From positions 744,001-808,000 of the forward strand of contig NZ_ASWB01000002.1 of assembly GCF_000407445.1 (NCBI RefSeq): a stretch of 64,000 nucleotides of DNA, given 5' to 3'. This document shows, piece after piece, positions 8,739 to 17,811 of the stretch (position 1 is the stretch's first letter; every line of letters begins with the position of its first letter). The notes under the pieces are model-generated. The model was not told the origin of the DNA and searched no databases. It saw only the letters and a list, made by a program, of their open reading frames with translations. Position numbers and translations under genes: made by a program. This DNA is from Enterococcus moraviensis ATCC BAA-383. GTDB taxonomy: Bacteria; Bacillota; Bacilli; Lactobacillales; Enterococcaceae.

Positions 8739-9536
8739 ATGGAAAGTTACATTGAATTGATTATTCAGGCTAATCAGAAGAAGTTTACAGATGTAGAAAG
8801 AGTGATCGCAAACTATTTTCTCGATGGAAATAAAGAATTAGGCATTCAGGAATTAGCTAAAAAGCTTAGTGTTTCTAACTCTTCTATTACCCGTTTTTGT
8901 AAAAAAATTGGTTTGGCTAATTATAAGGAATTGATTTACTTGTATAAATACTCCAGCAAAGGAGCAAAAAAACAAACAGACTCAAGTATCAGCTACGTGA
9001 ATTTGAATTATTCTCTATTGCTCAATGATATTATTGAAAAATTGGATAAAGAAGAAGTTAAAAAAGCAGCTTTAATGATCGATAAAGGCCGAATCATTCA
9101 TTATTGGGGAACAGGATACAATGCTTTTTGTGGCGAAGATTTCCAATTTAAATTTTCACGACTTGGAAAAATCGTCAACGTAATCAAAGATGAACATTCC
9201 ATTGCGATGATGGCTCATGGCGTACAACAAGGTGATCTAGTTGTAGTGTCGTCCATTTCTGGTGACAATGAAGCGGTTTTAGAGGCAGTCAAAATTGTTT
9301 CTGAAAAAAATGCTAAAGTAATTGTGATTTCGGCTAATGAAAAGAGTCCATATAAAGAATTTTCTGAAGCATTTTGTCTAACAAGTTCTATGGGAAAGAA
9401 AGATATGGGAGGCATTTCCCCACAAATTCCAGTATTAACAGTGATCGACATCTTATATACAGAAATTTTAGCTATGTATCATGAGGATACGATCAAGTCT
9501 TGGATCAAATCAGAAGTGATTTTGAAAGGGAAATAA
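8739..9536 (+). CDS. RpiR-family transcriptional regulator (HTH plus SIS domain)
   Basis: A 265-aa protein. Residues 1-80 form the RpiR helix-turn-helix (IQELAKKLSVSNSSITRFCKKIG). The second half is a SIS sugar-phosphate-binding domain with GTGYNAFCGEDFQFKF and VVSSISGDNEAV. The ATG at 8739 has an AAAGGAG site at the right distance, so I reject the TTG at 8733. It lies inside the mannoside locus and most likely senses a phosphosugar made from the imported glycan and controls both transcription units. Confidence 0.92.
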   Translation: MESYIELIIQANQKKFTDVERVIANYFLDGNKELGIQELAKKLSVSNSSITRFCKKIGLANYKELIYLYKYSSKGAKKQTDSSISYVNLNYSLLLNDIIEKLDKEEVKKAALMIDKGRIIHYWGTGYNAFCGEDFQFKFSRLGKIVNVIKDEHSIAMMAHGVQQGDLVVVSSISGDNEAVLEAVKIVSEKNAKVIVISANEKSPYKEFSEAFCLTSSMGKKDMGGISPQIPVLTVIDILYTEILAMYHEDTIKSWIKSEVILKGK

Positions 9537-9551
9537 AAAAGGAGAATCATT

Positions 9552-10823
9552 ATGAACGCAAATTATTCAAAGTCTGTCATTGAAGAGTTAAAAAAAAGAG
9601 TAGCAGCAAAATCGACAAATCCTAGATGGAGTGAAGTATTTTCTAATTGTTTTGATAATACCTTAGAGACAACTGTAAAAACAACAGCAGAAGATACCTT
9701 TGTGATCACAGGAGACATTCCAGCGATGTGGCTGCGAGATTCTTCAGCTCAAATCAAACCTTATTTAGCAGTAGCAAATGAAGATGAAGGCATTAAACGA
9801 TTGATCCGAGGATTAGTTGATCGCCAGATAAAATGTATTCTGATCGATCCGTATGCCAATGCTTTTAACGAAACAGAAAATGGTCATTGTTATCACCAAG
9901 ATCTAACTGAAATGAATGACTGGATTTGGGAACGGAAATATGAGGTGGATTCTTTATGTTATCCAATTGAGTTGGCTTATTTATTATGGAAAAAAACAGG
10001 TGAAACGGCTCATTTCACAAATGACTTCAAACAAGCTGCCGAAACGATCCTCAACCTTTTTGAAACAGAACAACAGCATGAAAATTCACCCTATCGATTT
10101 GAACGTTTTGGTGAGCGGCCAGAAGATACGCTTTCCAATAATGGATTCGGAGAGCCTTGTGCTTATACTGGAATGACTTGGTCTGGTTTCCGTCCAAGTG
10201 ACGATAGTTGTACATATAATTATTTAATTCCAGCAAATATGTTTGCCGTAGTGATATTGGGCTATTTAGTGGAAATTCTAATCAACATATACGGAGATGA
10301 ATCGTTAGCAAAACAAGCAGAACACCTGAAACAAGAAATCGATAATGGAATAGAAAAATGGGGAATTGTTGAACACCAAGGTCAAAAGGTTTATGCTTAC
10401 GAAGTAGATGGCTTAGGAAACTATTTGCTAATGGATGATGCAAATGTCCCAAGTTTATTAGCCGCACCTTATTTAGGTTACTGCTCGATTGATGACGAAA
10501 TTTATCAAAACACACGGAGATTAATTTTATCTAGCCAAAATCCTTATTATTATGAAGGAACTGCGCTAAAAGGAATCGGAAGTGAACATACGCCCAAAGA
10601 ATTTGTTTGGCCAATTGCGTTGTGTATACAGGGTTTAACAACGAATAATCAAATTGAACAAGCAGAATTACTAAATATGTTAGTTCAAACGGATGCAGGA
10701 ACAAACCATATGCATGAAGGAATCCATGTAAATGACGCCAATCAGTACACGCGAGAATGGTTTTCTTGGGCGAATATGATGTTTTGCGAGTTGCTTTTAA
10801 AGTATTTAAATAGATTCGAATAG
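9552..10823 (+). CDS. exo-alpha-1,6-mannosidase, glycoside hydrolase family 125
   Basis: A 423-aa protein with the GH125 hallmark [14 protein letters not shown] near residue 58 and further conserved stretches [22 protein letters not shown] and WFSWANMMF. The family is metal-independent and inverting and removes non-reducing alpha-1,6-mannose. It has no signal peptide, so it acts on imported oligosaccharides together with the GH38 enzyme. It starts 15 bases after the RpiR gene, behind GGAGAA, and is followed after 11 bases by the GH1 gene. Confidence 0.92.
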   Translation: MNANYSKSVIEELKKRVAAKSTNPRWSEVFSNCFDNTLETTVKTTAEDTFVITGDIPAMWLRDSSAQIKPYLAVANEDEGIKRLIRGLVDRQIKCILIDPYANAFNETENGHCYHQDLTEMNDWIWERKYEVDSLCYPIELAYLLWKKTGETAHFTNDFKQAAETILNLFETEQQHENSPYRFERFGERPEDTLSNNGFGEPCAYTGMTWSGFRPSDDSCTYNYLIPANMFAVVILGYLVEILINIYGDESLAKQAEHLKQEIDNGIEKWGIVEHQGQKVYAYEVDGLGNYLLMDDANVPSLLAAPYLGYCSIDDEIYQNTRRLILSSQNPYYYEGTALKGIGSEHTPKEFVWPIALCIQGLTTNNQIEQAELLNMLVQTDAGTNHMHEGIHVNDANQYTREWFSWANMMFCELLLKYLNRFE

Positions 10824-10834
10824 GAGAAAAGCCA

Positions 10835-12208
10835 ATGAAAAAATTTCCAGAGTATTTTTTATGGGGAGCTGCAACGTCTGCTCCACAATCAGAAGGGCAT
10901 AGTTCTTTAAATGGGAAATCTCCCTCAACGTGGGATAAATGGTATGAAAAAAATCCCGAGAAGTTTCAAAAAAATCAAGGACCAGAACATACCTCTAATA
11001 TGTATGAAACGTATGCAGAGGATGCCAAACGAATGAGAGATATTCAGATGAATTCATTTAGAACATCGATTGCGTGGACACGTCTGTTGCCTGATGGAAA
11101 AACAGTGAACCAAGAAGCTGTTACATTTTATCGTCATTATTTTTCTGAACTACAAGCTAATGGTATCAAACCGATCATTAATTTATTCCATTTCGATATG
11201 CCGTGGTGGCTTATGGAAAAAGGAGGATGGGAAACGAGAGAATCTGTGGATGCTTTTGCTTTTTATGCGAATACTTGCTTTGACTTATTCGGAGATTTGA
11301 TAGAAGAGTGGACGACCTTTAATGAGCCAATGGTTCATATTGAATGTGGCTACTTATACGGGTATCATTATCCAGCAATCCATGACTTCAAAAAGGCAAT
11401 ACAGGTTGGCTTTCATACTTTAATGGCACACACGATGGCTGTCAAAGCCTTTAAAAACGGAAACTATTCAGGGCGAATCGGAATTATTTTAAATGTATCT
11501 CCTTGTTATCCAAAAAGTCAATCTGCAGAAGATCTGGCTGCAGCAAGGATGGCTGATTTACTAAATACTAAAAGCTTTTTGGACCCTACCGTTTTAGGAA
11601 CGATTCCCCAAGAACTAATTGACTGTTTAGCTGAAAATGATTTGTTACCAAAGGTTAATGAGAAAGACATCGAGGAAATCAAACAAAATAAGATAGATTT
11701 TCTTGGTATGAATTATTATCAACCGCGGCGTGTTCAAGCACCCATAAATGTGAATAAGCCAGCTGTTTCACCTGCAGATTTTTACGATCATTACGATTGG
11801 CCTAACAAAAAAATCAATCCTTATCGTGGGTGGGAAATCTATCCAGAGGCTTTATATGATGTAGCGATGATGATCAAAAACGAATATAACAATATTGCAT
11901 GGTATGTTTCAGAAAATGGTATGGGTGTGGCAGATGAGGAACGATTCTTAGATAAAAACGGGATGATTCAAGATGATTACCGAATCGAATTCATGGAAGA
12001 GCATTTGATTCAGCTTCATAAAGGAATAGAAGCTGGTAGTAATTGCTTTGGTTATCACGCATGGACATTTATTGATTGTTGGTCATGGTTAAATGGATAT
12101 AAAAATCGATATGGATTTTATCGACTTGATCTAGAAAATGATCAGCGCTCTTTAAAAAAGAGTGGTCTTTGGTATAAGGAATTGATTGATCGAAATGGAT
12201 TAGATTAA
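10835..12208 (+). CDS. family 1 glycoside hydrolase, phospho-beta-glycosidase-like
   Basis: A 457-aa (beta/alpha)8 enzyme. The acid/base is in TFNEP (about residue 165) and the nucleophile in SENGMG (about residue 363). In the C-terminal loop, FIDCWSWLNGYKNRYG has the Ser and Tyr of the phosphate-binding Ser-Lys-Tyr set of 6-phospho-glycosidases. The Lys position is Asn, with a Lys one residue earlier. It also lacks the Glu that binds unphosphorylated sugars. Specificity is therefore uncertain. In this locus it could split the core beta-mannosyl linkage left after the two alpha-mannosidases. Confidence 0.85.
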   Translation: MKKFPEYFLWGAATSAPQSEGHSSLNGKSPSTWDKWYEKNPEKFQKNQGPEHTSNMYETYAEDAKRMRDIQMNSFRTSIAWTRLLPDGKTVNQEAVTFYRHYFSELQANGIKPIINLFHFDMPWWLMEKGGWETRESVDAFAFYANTCFDLFGDLIEEWTTFNEPMVHIECGYLYGYHYPAIHDFKKAIQVGFHTLMAHTMAVKAFKNGNYSGRIGIILNVSPCYPKSQSAEDLAAARMADLLNTKSFLDPTVLGTIPQELIDCLAENDLLPKVNEKDIEEIKQNKIDFLGMNYYQPRRVQAPINVNKPAVSPADFYDHYDWPNKKINPYRGWEIYPEALYDVAMMIKNEYNNIAWYVSENGMGVADEERFLDKNGMIQDDYRIEFMEEHLIQLHKGIEAGSNCFGYHAWTFIDCWSWLNGYKNRYGFYRLDLENDQRSLKKSGLWYKELIDRNGLD

Positions 12209-12258
12209 ACTAAAAAGAAGGAGTTTCTCCTGCTCCCGCCGTTTATTCGGATTCCTTG

Positions 12259-12302
12259 AGGCTGAGATAGGACTCGTAATGTCATATCTCAGCCTATTTT
12301 TT
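12259..12302 (+). terminator. rho-independent terminator after the GH1 gene
   Basis: AGGCTGAGATA (12259-12269) pairs with TATCTCAGCCT (12285-12295) and is followed by a T-rich run. Confidence 0.85.
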
Positions 12303-12358
12303 CATGATATAATAGTTAGTATTATTAGAAGTCATAAGATTCGTAGGAGAGAGAAAAG

Positions 12359-12721
12359 ATGAATAACCGAGAACTGCAAAGAAAGTTTTCAGAGCAAAGT
12401 AATATCGATAATAGCACATTTGATGCAATGAATACCAATCAAACTCGTTTTTCAAACGGCCAAGGAAAGACTGTTTTACCGTTAGAACGTGATAGGTCGA
12501 GCGCTTCTGATTTTTATTTTGTGAATGGAATCGTTTATGTAACAGGTGTAGCATTTGCAATTATGTTGTTTCTTTTTGTTATTCCTTTATTCGAGAGTCT
12601 AGTTCCAGCAGTTTTTTACAAAGGGGCTATGTTTTTATTGTGCGCATTGCTTTCTTGTACACTTATGGGCTATTTATGGATTTATATCGGTAAAAAACTA
12701 GTAAAAAAACGTAGGAGATGA
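12359..12721 (+). CDS. small two-helix membrane protein, unknown
   Basis: A 120-aa protein I do not recognise. The first 60 residues are polar, rich in Asn, Ser and Gln; residues about 58-80 and 85-110 are two membrane helices, and the tail is KKLVKKRRR. A positive-inside reading puts both ends in the cytoplasm. It starts behind AGGAGAG and its stop overlaps the ribosome site of the following 17-codon ORF. No function can be inferred. Confidence 0.7.
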   Translation: MNNRELQRKFSEQSNIDNSTFDAMNTNQTRFSNGQGKTVLPLERDRSSASDFYFVNGIVYVTGVAFAIMLFLFVIPLFESLVPAVFYKGAMFLLCALLSCTLMGYLWIYIGKKLVKKRRR

Positions 12722-12726
12722 TTGCT

Positions 12727-12780
12727 ATGAAAAAAAGTGTGATGCAACGAAGTAACAACTTGATACAGTTATTGTACTGA
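12727..12780 (+). CDS. 17-codon ORF, candidate leader peptide
   Basis: ATG at 12727 has a strong AGGAG site 9 bases upstream that overlaps the preceding gene's stop. The ORF encodes MKKSVMQRSNNLIQLLY and ends inside the left arm region of a long inverted repeat. A methyltransferase gene follows 92 bases later. It may be a regulatory leader peptide or the remnant of a truncated gene. Confidence 0.4.
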   Translation: MKKSVMQRSNNLIQLLY

Positions 12781-12835
12781 TAGCGACTGTATTGAGTATT
12801 TTCCTTTCTATCAGAATAGACCATAACTGTATCAA
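12760..12835. repeat. nested inverted repeats upstream of the methyltransferase gene
   Basis: TTGATACAGTTAT (12760-12772) and ATAACTGTATCAA (12823-12835) are perfect complements. Inside them CTGATAG (12777-12783) pairs with CTATCAG (12808-12814). A third, imperfect copy of the motif (GACTGTATTGA) lies at 12785-12795. The arrangement suits either an operator pair for a dimeric regulator or an RNA hairpin in the leader of the gene at 12873. Confidence 0.7.
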
Positions 12836-12872
12836 ACTTACAATAAACTAAAACTGTAAGGGAGCTGTTGTT

Positions 12873-13628
12873 ATGAAAAAAAATGAATTAAAAAAATACT
12901 GGTGTTCAATTGAACAAATGGACTTTAGCGGATGGGATTTTTCCTATATGAGAAATCGCTGGGAAATAGAAAATCTACCGTGGGATTATTCAACGTTGGT
13001 ACGTCACTATTTAACGAATGAAATGGATTTATTAGATATGGGAACAGGTGGGGGAGAATTACTTAGGACCTTTCATCATCCATACAACAAGACTTTTGTA
13101 ACAGAGGGATGGCCAAAAAATTACCAGCTATTAAAAGAGTCGCTCGAACCTTTAGGCGTCACTGTTGCATTTGTTGATGAGACAGATCAATTAAGCTATC
13201 CAGATGATTCTTTCGATCTTGTATTGAACAGTCACGAATCGTATGACCCAAAAGAAGTTCGTAGAGTATTAAAACCAGGTGGAATATTTATTACCCAGCA
13301 AGTAGGAGATCAAAATGGACAGATTTTATCAAAGAAACTTATGACAGCTGTGCAATCTAATCAGGAGTGGTCTTTAGACACAGCTAAAAAAGGTTTGCTA
13401 AAAGAACATTTTACTTCTTTGTATGCCAACGAATATTTTCCTTACCAGCACTTTTGTGATATGGAAGGATTGATTTATTATGCCACACAAATTCCTTGGG
13501 AATATCTTGATTTTTCTGTAGACACTCACTTTGCTTCGTTAGTTGAACTTCAAAAGGAATTGTTAAGTAAAGGATTTGTTTATAATCAACAACATCGATT
13601 TATTTTAGTAGGAAAATTAAAGCATTAA
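12873..13628 (+). CDS. SAM-dependent class I methyltransferase, substrate unknown
   Basis: A 251-aa protein with the SAM-binding motif LLDMGTGGGE (residues about 51-60), an acidic loop near FVDETD, and the downstream motif FDLVLNSHESYDPKEVRRVLKPGGIF typical of COG2226-type methyltransferases. The N-terminal 35 residues are unusually rich in Trp (W11, W21, W30, W37). It is preceded by GGGAG and by a leader with inverted repeats and a 17-codon ORF, so expression may be attenuated. The substrate (small molecule, RNA or drug) cannot be told from the sequence. Confidence 0.85.
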   Translation: MKKNELKKYWCSIEQMDFSGWDFSYMRNRWEIENLPWDYSTLVRHYLTNEMDLLDMGTGGGELLRTFHHPYNKTFVTEGWPKNYQLLKESLEPLGVTVAFVDETDQLSYPDDSFDLVLNSHESYDPKEVRRVLKPGGIFITQQVGDQNGQILSKKLMTAVQSNQEWSLDTAKKGLLKEHFTSLYANEYFPYQHFCDMEGLIYYATQIPWEYLDFSVDTHFASLVELQKELLSKGFVYNQQHRFILVGKLKH

Positions 13629-13675
13629 AAAAAGCGTATCGTCCAACGAGTTAAAAGTGGACGATACGCTTTTTA
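13629..13675. terminator. bidirectional terminator
   Basis: AAAAGCGTATCGTCCA and TGGACGATACGCTTTT form a long perfect stem flanked by A and T runs on both sides. It serves the methyltransferase gene on the plus strand and the stress-protein gene on the minus strand. Confidence 0.9.
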
Positions 13676-13694
13676 TTGTTTTATAGGTAGATGC

Positions 13695-14129
13695 TTATTT
13701 CACAACAAGCACATTACAAGGAGCGTTTTGTACAACGTAACTTGTTGTTGTACCTAGTTGATTTGATTGGATCATTCCTTTACCTGTAGCGCCTACGATA
13801 ATCAAATCAATTGTTTGATTCATGGGAACGATTGTTGAAATCATTTCTTTTGGATTACCAATCTCAACAATAGGTATTACGTCTTCTAAACCTTGTTCTG
13901 TGGCATAATAAATATTTTTTAATAGTTCTTTTTCAATTGCTTCTTTTTCTTCAGCAAGTACTTTTGAATAGGCGTAAGAGCTATGACTGATTGCATTTTC
14001 ATCAACTACAGATAATAAATACAACGTAGCATGTTTTTCTTTTGCAATAGCAACACCATATTGCAAAGCAAGTTCAGCATTTTTAGATCCATCAACTGCA
14101 ACTAAGATATTTGAATAGTTCTTGATCAT
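13695..14129 (-). CDS. universal stress protein, UspA family (ATP-binding type)
   Basis: A 144-aa protein. ILVAVDGSKNAELAL opens the fold and the C-terminus has the nucleotide-binding signature G-2x-G-9x-G-T (GATGKG...LGTTT), so it belongs to the ATP-binding class. The start ATG at 14129 has AAAGGTG nine bases upstream; the GTG, TTG and ATG codons just before it are too near the ribosome site. Monocistronic, ending at the shared terminator. Confidence 0.92.
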   Translation of the reverse strand: MIKNYSNILVAVDGSKNAELALQYGVAIAKEKHATLYLLSVVDENAISHSSYAYSKVLAEEKEAIEKELLKNIYYATEQGLEDVIPIVEIGNPKEMISTIVPMNQTIDLIIVGATGKGMIQSNQLGTTTSYVVQNAPCNVLVVK

Positions 14130-14227
14130 GTTCATCAACACCTTTCTTTATCTACCTAAATTATACCATGATAACAAACTGAGGTTAAATGAATTGCTGA
14201 AAGATAGTCAAACAAGTAGGGGAAACG

Positions 14228-14270
14228 AAAAAACGATACGAAATCAGAACCGTTCTGATTTCGTATCGTT
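14228..14270 (-). terminator. terminator of the M23 peptidase gene
   Basis: Read on the minus strand, 19-base perfect arms (14232-14250 and 14252-14270) are followed by a T run. Confidence 0.85.
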
Positions 14271-14281
14271 AGGAATCTTTT

Positions 14282-15607
14282 TTATAAACCAAGGAATGGT
14301 GCTGGATTAACAAATCCGCTCCATAAGCCAGTTGAAATACTAAAGTGTAAATGAACCCCAGTTGAATTACCTGTAGTGCCCATACCACCTAAGTTTTGTC
14401 CAGCACTAACGGATTGTCCAGCGGCCACACTTAAACTGCTCATGTGTAGATAGTATGAATAATAGCCATTGTCATGTTTGATCACAACGTGATTTCCAGC
14501 CATACCACTATAATTTGCGCTAACCACTTCACCAGATCGAGCAGCCATAATTGGCGTTCCGCTACCGCCACCAAAATCAATACCATCGTGGAAAGTACCA
14601 GATATTCCAGTAGGATCTTCACGTCCACCAAATCCACTATTGATAGTCAAATTAGATACAGGAGCAGACCAACCGCCAGAAGATGCTGGAGGAGTAGGTG
14701 CTTGTTGATTATCAGATGGAACATCGTTATTTTCTGTATTATCAGTACTCTCAATTGTATCATTTGAAGTAGCTGGTTGTTCTTTTTCAGTTGATTGAGT
14801 AGGTGTTGCTTCTTTTGCTTTCGCTTGTTCTTTCGCCTGCTTATCCGCTTGCACTTTCGCTTGTTTTTCAGCAAGAGCCGCTGCAGCTGCTTCTTTTTTC
14901 TTCTCTTCAGCAATGGCTTTTAATTGCGCTTCTTTTCTTTTAACTGCTTCTTCTTTTTGTTTGATAAATTTATCTTTTTCTGCAGTCTCAGTTGCAAGAT
15001 TAGCAGCAATCTCATTGATTTTTACATTTTGCTCAAGTTTAGCTTCTGCTAAAGCCGCTTCTTTTTCTTCAAGTTCTTTTGTTTTCTTTTCTAGTGTTTT
15101 TAACGTTTCTGTTAGAGAGATTTTTAATGTATCCAGTTCTTTTTTATCTTCTTTTTGAGCCGTTAAAATATCGTTATTAGCAGTTACTAAAGTATTGACT
15201 GCTAAAGCTTTTGAAATAGCATCAGAAATTGATTCAGCACTTAGTAGAACAGTTAACATAGATTCTTGTTCATGATTGGTTTGAGTCGTTCTAGCTTGCG
15301 CTCGCAACTGCTCATTTCTTTTTTTGATTTTAGTTTCTAAAGTAGTAATATCTTTATTTAGTTTGTTCATTTCTTTTTCATGTTTTTGTTTCTCAGAAAG
15401 AACTGCTTGGTATTCAGTTTCAATTGTTTCAATTTCAGCTTCTAAAGTTGCTAAGTATTCTTTCGCATCTTTTTCATTTTTTACAATATCTTCTATTTTC
15501 TTTGTTTGATTTTCGATTTTTTGATCGATCTCATCTGCTACTACACTAATCGGAGCGGCGCTTACTAACAACATAAATGAAAGTGTAACGAGTAATTTCT
15601 TTTTCAA
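14282..15607 (-). CDS. secreted coiled-coil cell-wall hydrolase with M23 (LytM) domain
   Basis: A 441-aa protein. Residues 1-25 are a signal peptide ending near VVADE; about 25-235 form long coiled coils as in PcsB/SagA-type proteins; 236-310 are an Ala/Lys/Gln then Ser/Thr/Asn linker; the rest is an M23 endopeptidase domain with FHDGID (His and Asp zinc ligands) and HLHFS. It should cut peptidoglycan cross-bridges or stems, probably at division. The start is TTG at 15607 with GAGG 8 bases upstream. It is monocistronic with its own terminator. Confidence 0.88.
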   Translation of the reverse strand: MKKKLLVTLSFMLLVSAAPISVVADEIDQKIENQTKKIEDIVKNEKDAKEYLATLEAEIETIETEYQAVLSEKQKHEKEMNKLNKDITTLETKIKKRNEQLRAQARTTQTNHEQESMLTVLLSAESISDAISKALAVNTLVTANNDILTAQKEDKKELDTLKISLTETLKTLEKKTKELEEKEAALAEAKLEQNVKINEIAANLATETAEKDKFIKQKEEAVKRKEAQLKAIAEEKKKEAAAAALAEKQAKVQADKQAKEQAKAKEATPTQSTEKEQPATSNDTIESTDNTENNDVPSDNQQAPTPPASSGGWSAPVSNLTINSGFGGREDPTGISGTFHDGIDFGGGSGTPIMAARSGEVVSANYSGMAGNHVVIKHDNGYYSYYLHMSSLSVAAGQSVSAGQNLGGMGTTGNSTGVHLHFSISTGLWSGFVNPAPFLGL

Positions 15608-15865
15608 ATGGAGTTCCTCACTTTATAATAATCATTTTAGACGTATGATTTTTTAGAAAAATCATCGTTAACATTCTTCAATAAGACAAAATAAAGTATA
15701 CCATAATCTATAAAGAATAATCATGTTTGAGAAGAAAGAATCCTAAAAAATGATAAAATTTAAAATCCAGAAATAAAAATATCATCCAATTGTAATATAT
15801 GATACTTACTATTAATAAGGAAAGATGGTTGTAACAGTACTACGCCTAAAAATAAATGGGAAATT

Positions 15866-16678
15866 TTAGTGATATTCTGAATAAAATTGATCAAGTAAGG
15901 CTTCCAAAGTCGTTTTAGTTTGCACGTACTTTTTCTTCACTGTTTTATCAGATAAACGTTTTCCTTTCGTGCGCTTTTTTATCAGTTCAGTGTAATCAAC
16001 CACTTTTGATGTAGATGTATGTTGATAGGCAATATCATCTGTGATCACGTCTGATAGTAAAGTTAAAATTTCAGGAATGGTTAAAAATTCATTGCTATGT
16101 TCAGCTCGCTTTAACAGATTGAATACAATAAATAGTATGGAAGCATTGATTTCTTTTTGAGGAGAATCATGCAACAAATCTTCAATGATAGGCAAAATAT
16201 CAGCCCTGTAGCACGCATCTTTTTCAATATGATACGTAGTAAAATCTTCAGCAATTAAGGATGTAGGTTGTTGTGAAAGTCCTACTAGATAACTTGATTC
16301 AAACAAATCAGGAAACAACTCATTTGCTAAGGTTAAAATTTTTAAGTCTTGAGAATACGTAATTTTTTGCTTTTTTAAATCAGCTATCAATTGATCAAGT
16401 TGCTCTTCAGTAAGCTCTTTTTTTAAAGTGGCTTTGGCTAATAACTGTTTTATATAGTCATTGAAATCTCCATAACGGAGCCAATCAGCTGTTGTATTTC
16501 CTAAAATGGCTATTTTTTCTAGTCGTGCCTGTTTAGGTAAATTATTTCCTTTCTCCCAATTATTTACTGTACTAGCACTTGAATTTCCGACTAAATTTGC
16601 AAAAGCAGCCATTGAATAGTTGTGCTGTTTTCTAATTTCTTTGATCCTATTACCTGTAGCTTTTAAATCTATCTTCAA
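15866..16678 (-). CDS. XRE-family transcriptional regulator with long C-terminal domain
   Basis: A 270-aa protein. Residues 5-60 are a helix-turn-helix (GNRIKEIRKQHNYSM...SASTVNNWEKGNNLP). The remaining 200 residues are helical, without a family I can name. The TTG at 16678 behind AGGAGG with 7-base spacing is the best start; the longer frame upstream has no ribosome site. It is divergent from the gene at 17064 across a 385-base region, and could control it, but no operator is recognised. Confidence 0.8.
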   Translation of the reverse strand: MKIDLKATGNRIKEIRKQHNYSMAAFANLVGNSSASTVNNWEKGNNLPKQARLEKIAILGNTTADWLRYGDFNDYIKQLLAKATLKKELTEEQLDQLIADLKKQKITYSQDLKILTLANELFPDLFESSYLVGLSQQPTSLIAEDFTTYHIEKDACYRADILPIIEDLLHDSPQKEINASILFIVFNLLKRAEHSNEFLTIPEILTLLSDVITDDIAYQHTSTSKVVDYTELIKKRTKGKRLSDKTVKKKYVQTKTTLEALLDQFYSEYH

Positions 16679-17063
16679 AATGATGCCTCCTAAGTTTAAA
16701 CGTATAATAAGCTTGTTTTGCATTGACTGACAATAAAAAATAGTAGAAAACAAGCGCGTAAGTGAAAAGAGTTCAATTCTTTCTTCTACTATATCATTAT
16801 TTCATGAAGAGGTGTACCGTTTTTTTTTCATTTTGTTCTTGTTTTCTTTTCCATTCAATGCTATGATTTTTATACCGAAATACATTCAATTGCGAACTTT
16901 CCCAATTGTTTATTTCAGTCATAACGGTAGCATTCTCAATTTAGAAAATTACGTTACACTTTTTTTATAAAATATGAACTTAATAAAAGAAGTAGTAATT
17001 TAATTGTTTTATTGAATAAAAAAATACCGAAAAACATGCATTATTAAGGAGGAAAAGGAAAGA
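16679..17063. other. divergent intergenic region, 385 bases
   Basis: AT-rich region between the XRE regulator and the 17064 gene. It must hold at least the two divergent promoters. I see no convincing -35/-10 pair with good spacing, no RNA gene and no clear repeat. Confidence 0.4.
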
Positions 17064-17627
17064 ATGAAAAAAATAGCTAAAATTGAGGAGCAAAAAAATC
17101 AACTTTTATACCAATTTTTAGAAAAATTAAATAAAGAAATTCCAAATCGAGAAAGTAATCAAAAAATCGAAGAACATTGTGTCCATCAGTACAAACTATT
17201 GGTCAACATGTCTTTCAGTGCCAATATTTTACATAGAGGATTAGCGTACGCTAGTAAGGTTTATAATCATGTTGCTAAGATCGAGTACACTCGTCTTTCT
17301 AAAATGATTATAAGACAAAACCTTGATAAAGAACGAACAGAAAAGCTGCTAAAAAAATTGAAATCAGCTCAAAAGGAGTTATTTCTTCATTCACCAGTAG
17401 CTAAAGAATCAGAAGGTATCGATATATTTTATGGGTTTACTGGAGGAAACCAAAAAAAATACAAGGCAAATAGAAAAGCAATCAAGCGGATGTATATTGA
17501 AATTAAACAAGAATCGGAAAAAAATATCTATAGATACATCAAAGATTCCTATAATAGAAAACGGGATCGAATGAAAGAGAAACAGGCGTATGCTCTTTGG
17601 TTATTGAAAAGTTATACATGGCATTAA
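17064..17627 (+). CDS. unknown basic 187-aa protein
   Basis: I do not recognise this protein. It is strongly basic (many Lys and Arg), helical and probably cytoplasmic, with no signal or membrane segment. Residues about 20-110 look like a helical bundle, followed by IDIFYGFTGG and a Lys/Arg-rich C-terminus. The charge suggests nucleic-acid binding but no motif proves it. Good AAGGAGG site. It stands alone, divergent from the XRE regulator. Confidence 0.7.
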   Translation: MKKIAKIEEQKNQLLYQFLEKLNKEIPNRESNQKIEEHCVHQYKLLVNMSFSANILHRGLAYASKVYNHVAKIEYTRLSKMIIRQNLDKERTEKLLKKLKSAQKELFLHSPVAKESEGIDIFYGFTGGNQKKYKANRKAIKRMYIEIKQESEKNIYRYIKDSYNRKRDRMKEKQAYALWLLKSYTWH

Positions 17628-17811
17628 ATTGAATATCTTATAACTAATATACGCAGAAAATTTGTTTTCCCATCAATCAAGAGACTTTCTTTTTCCCAAT
17701 GTATAGGATGTGCTATGCTTTATATGAGGCTAAACTATTTTTCCCTAAAGAATTGTCCAAAAGCAAAGAGAGAGAGCAAACAAATCATACCTAGAGAAAG
17801 AGGGATTTTGT

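Noticed and set aside
14474-14913. ORFs on both strands overlapping the M23 peptidase linker
   Set aside because: Low-complexity Lys/Ala/Gln-rich coding DNA gives long open alternative frames; the signal peptide and M23 motifs fix the real frame.
17640-17811. CopY operator before the copper ATPase
   Set aside because: No TACAnnTGTA motif is present in the upstream region.
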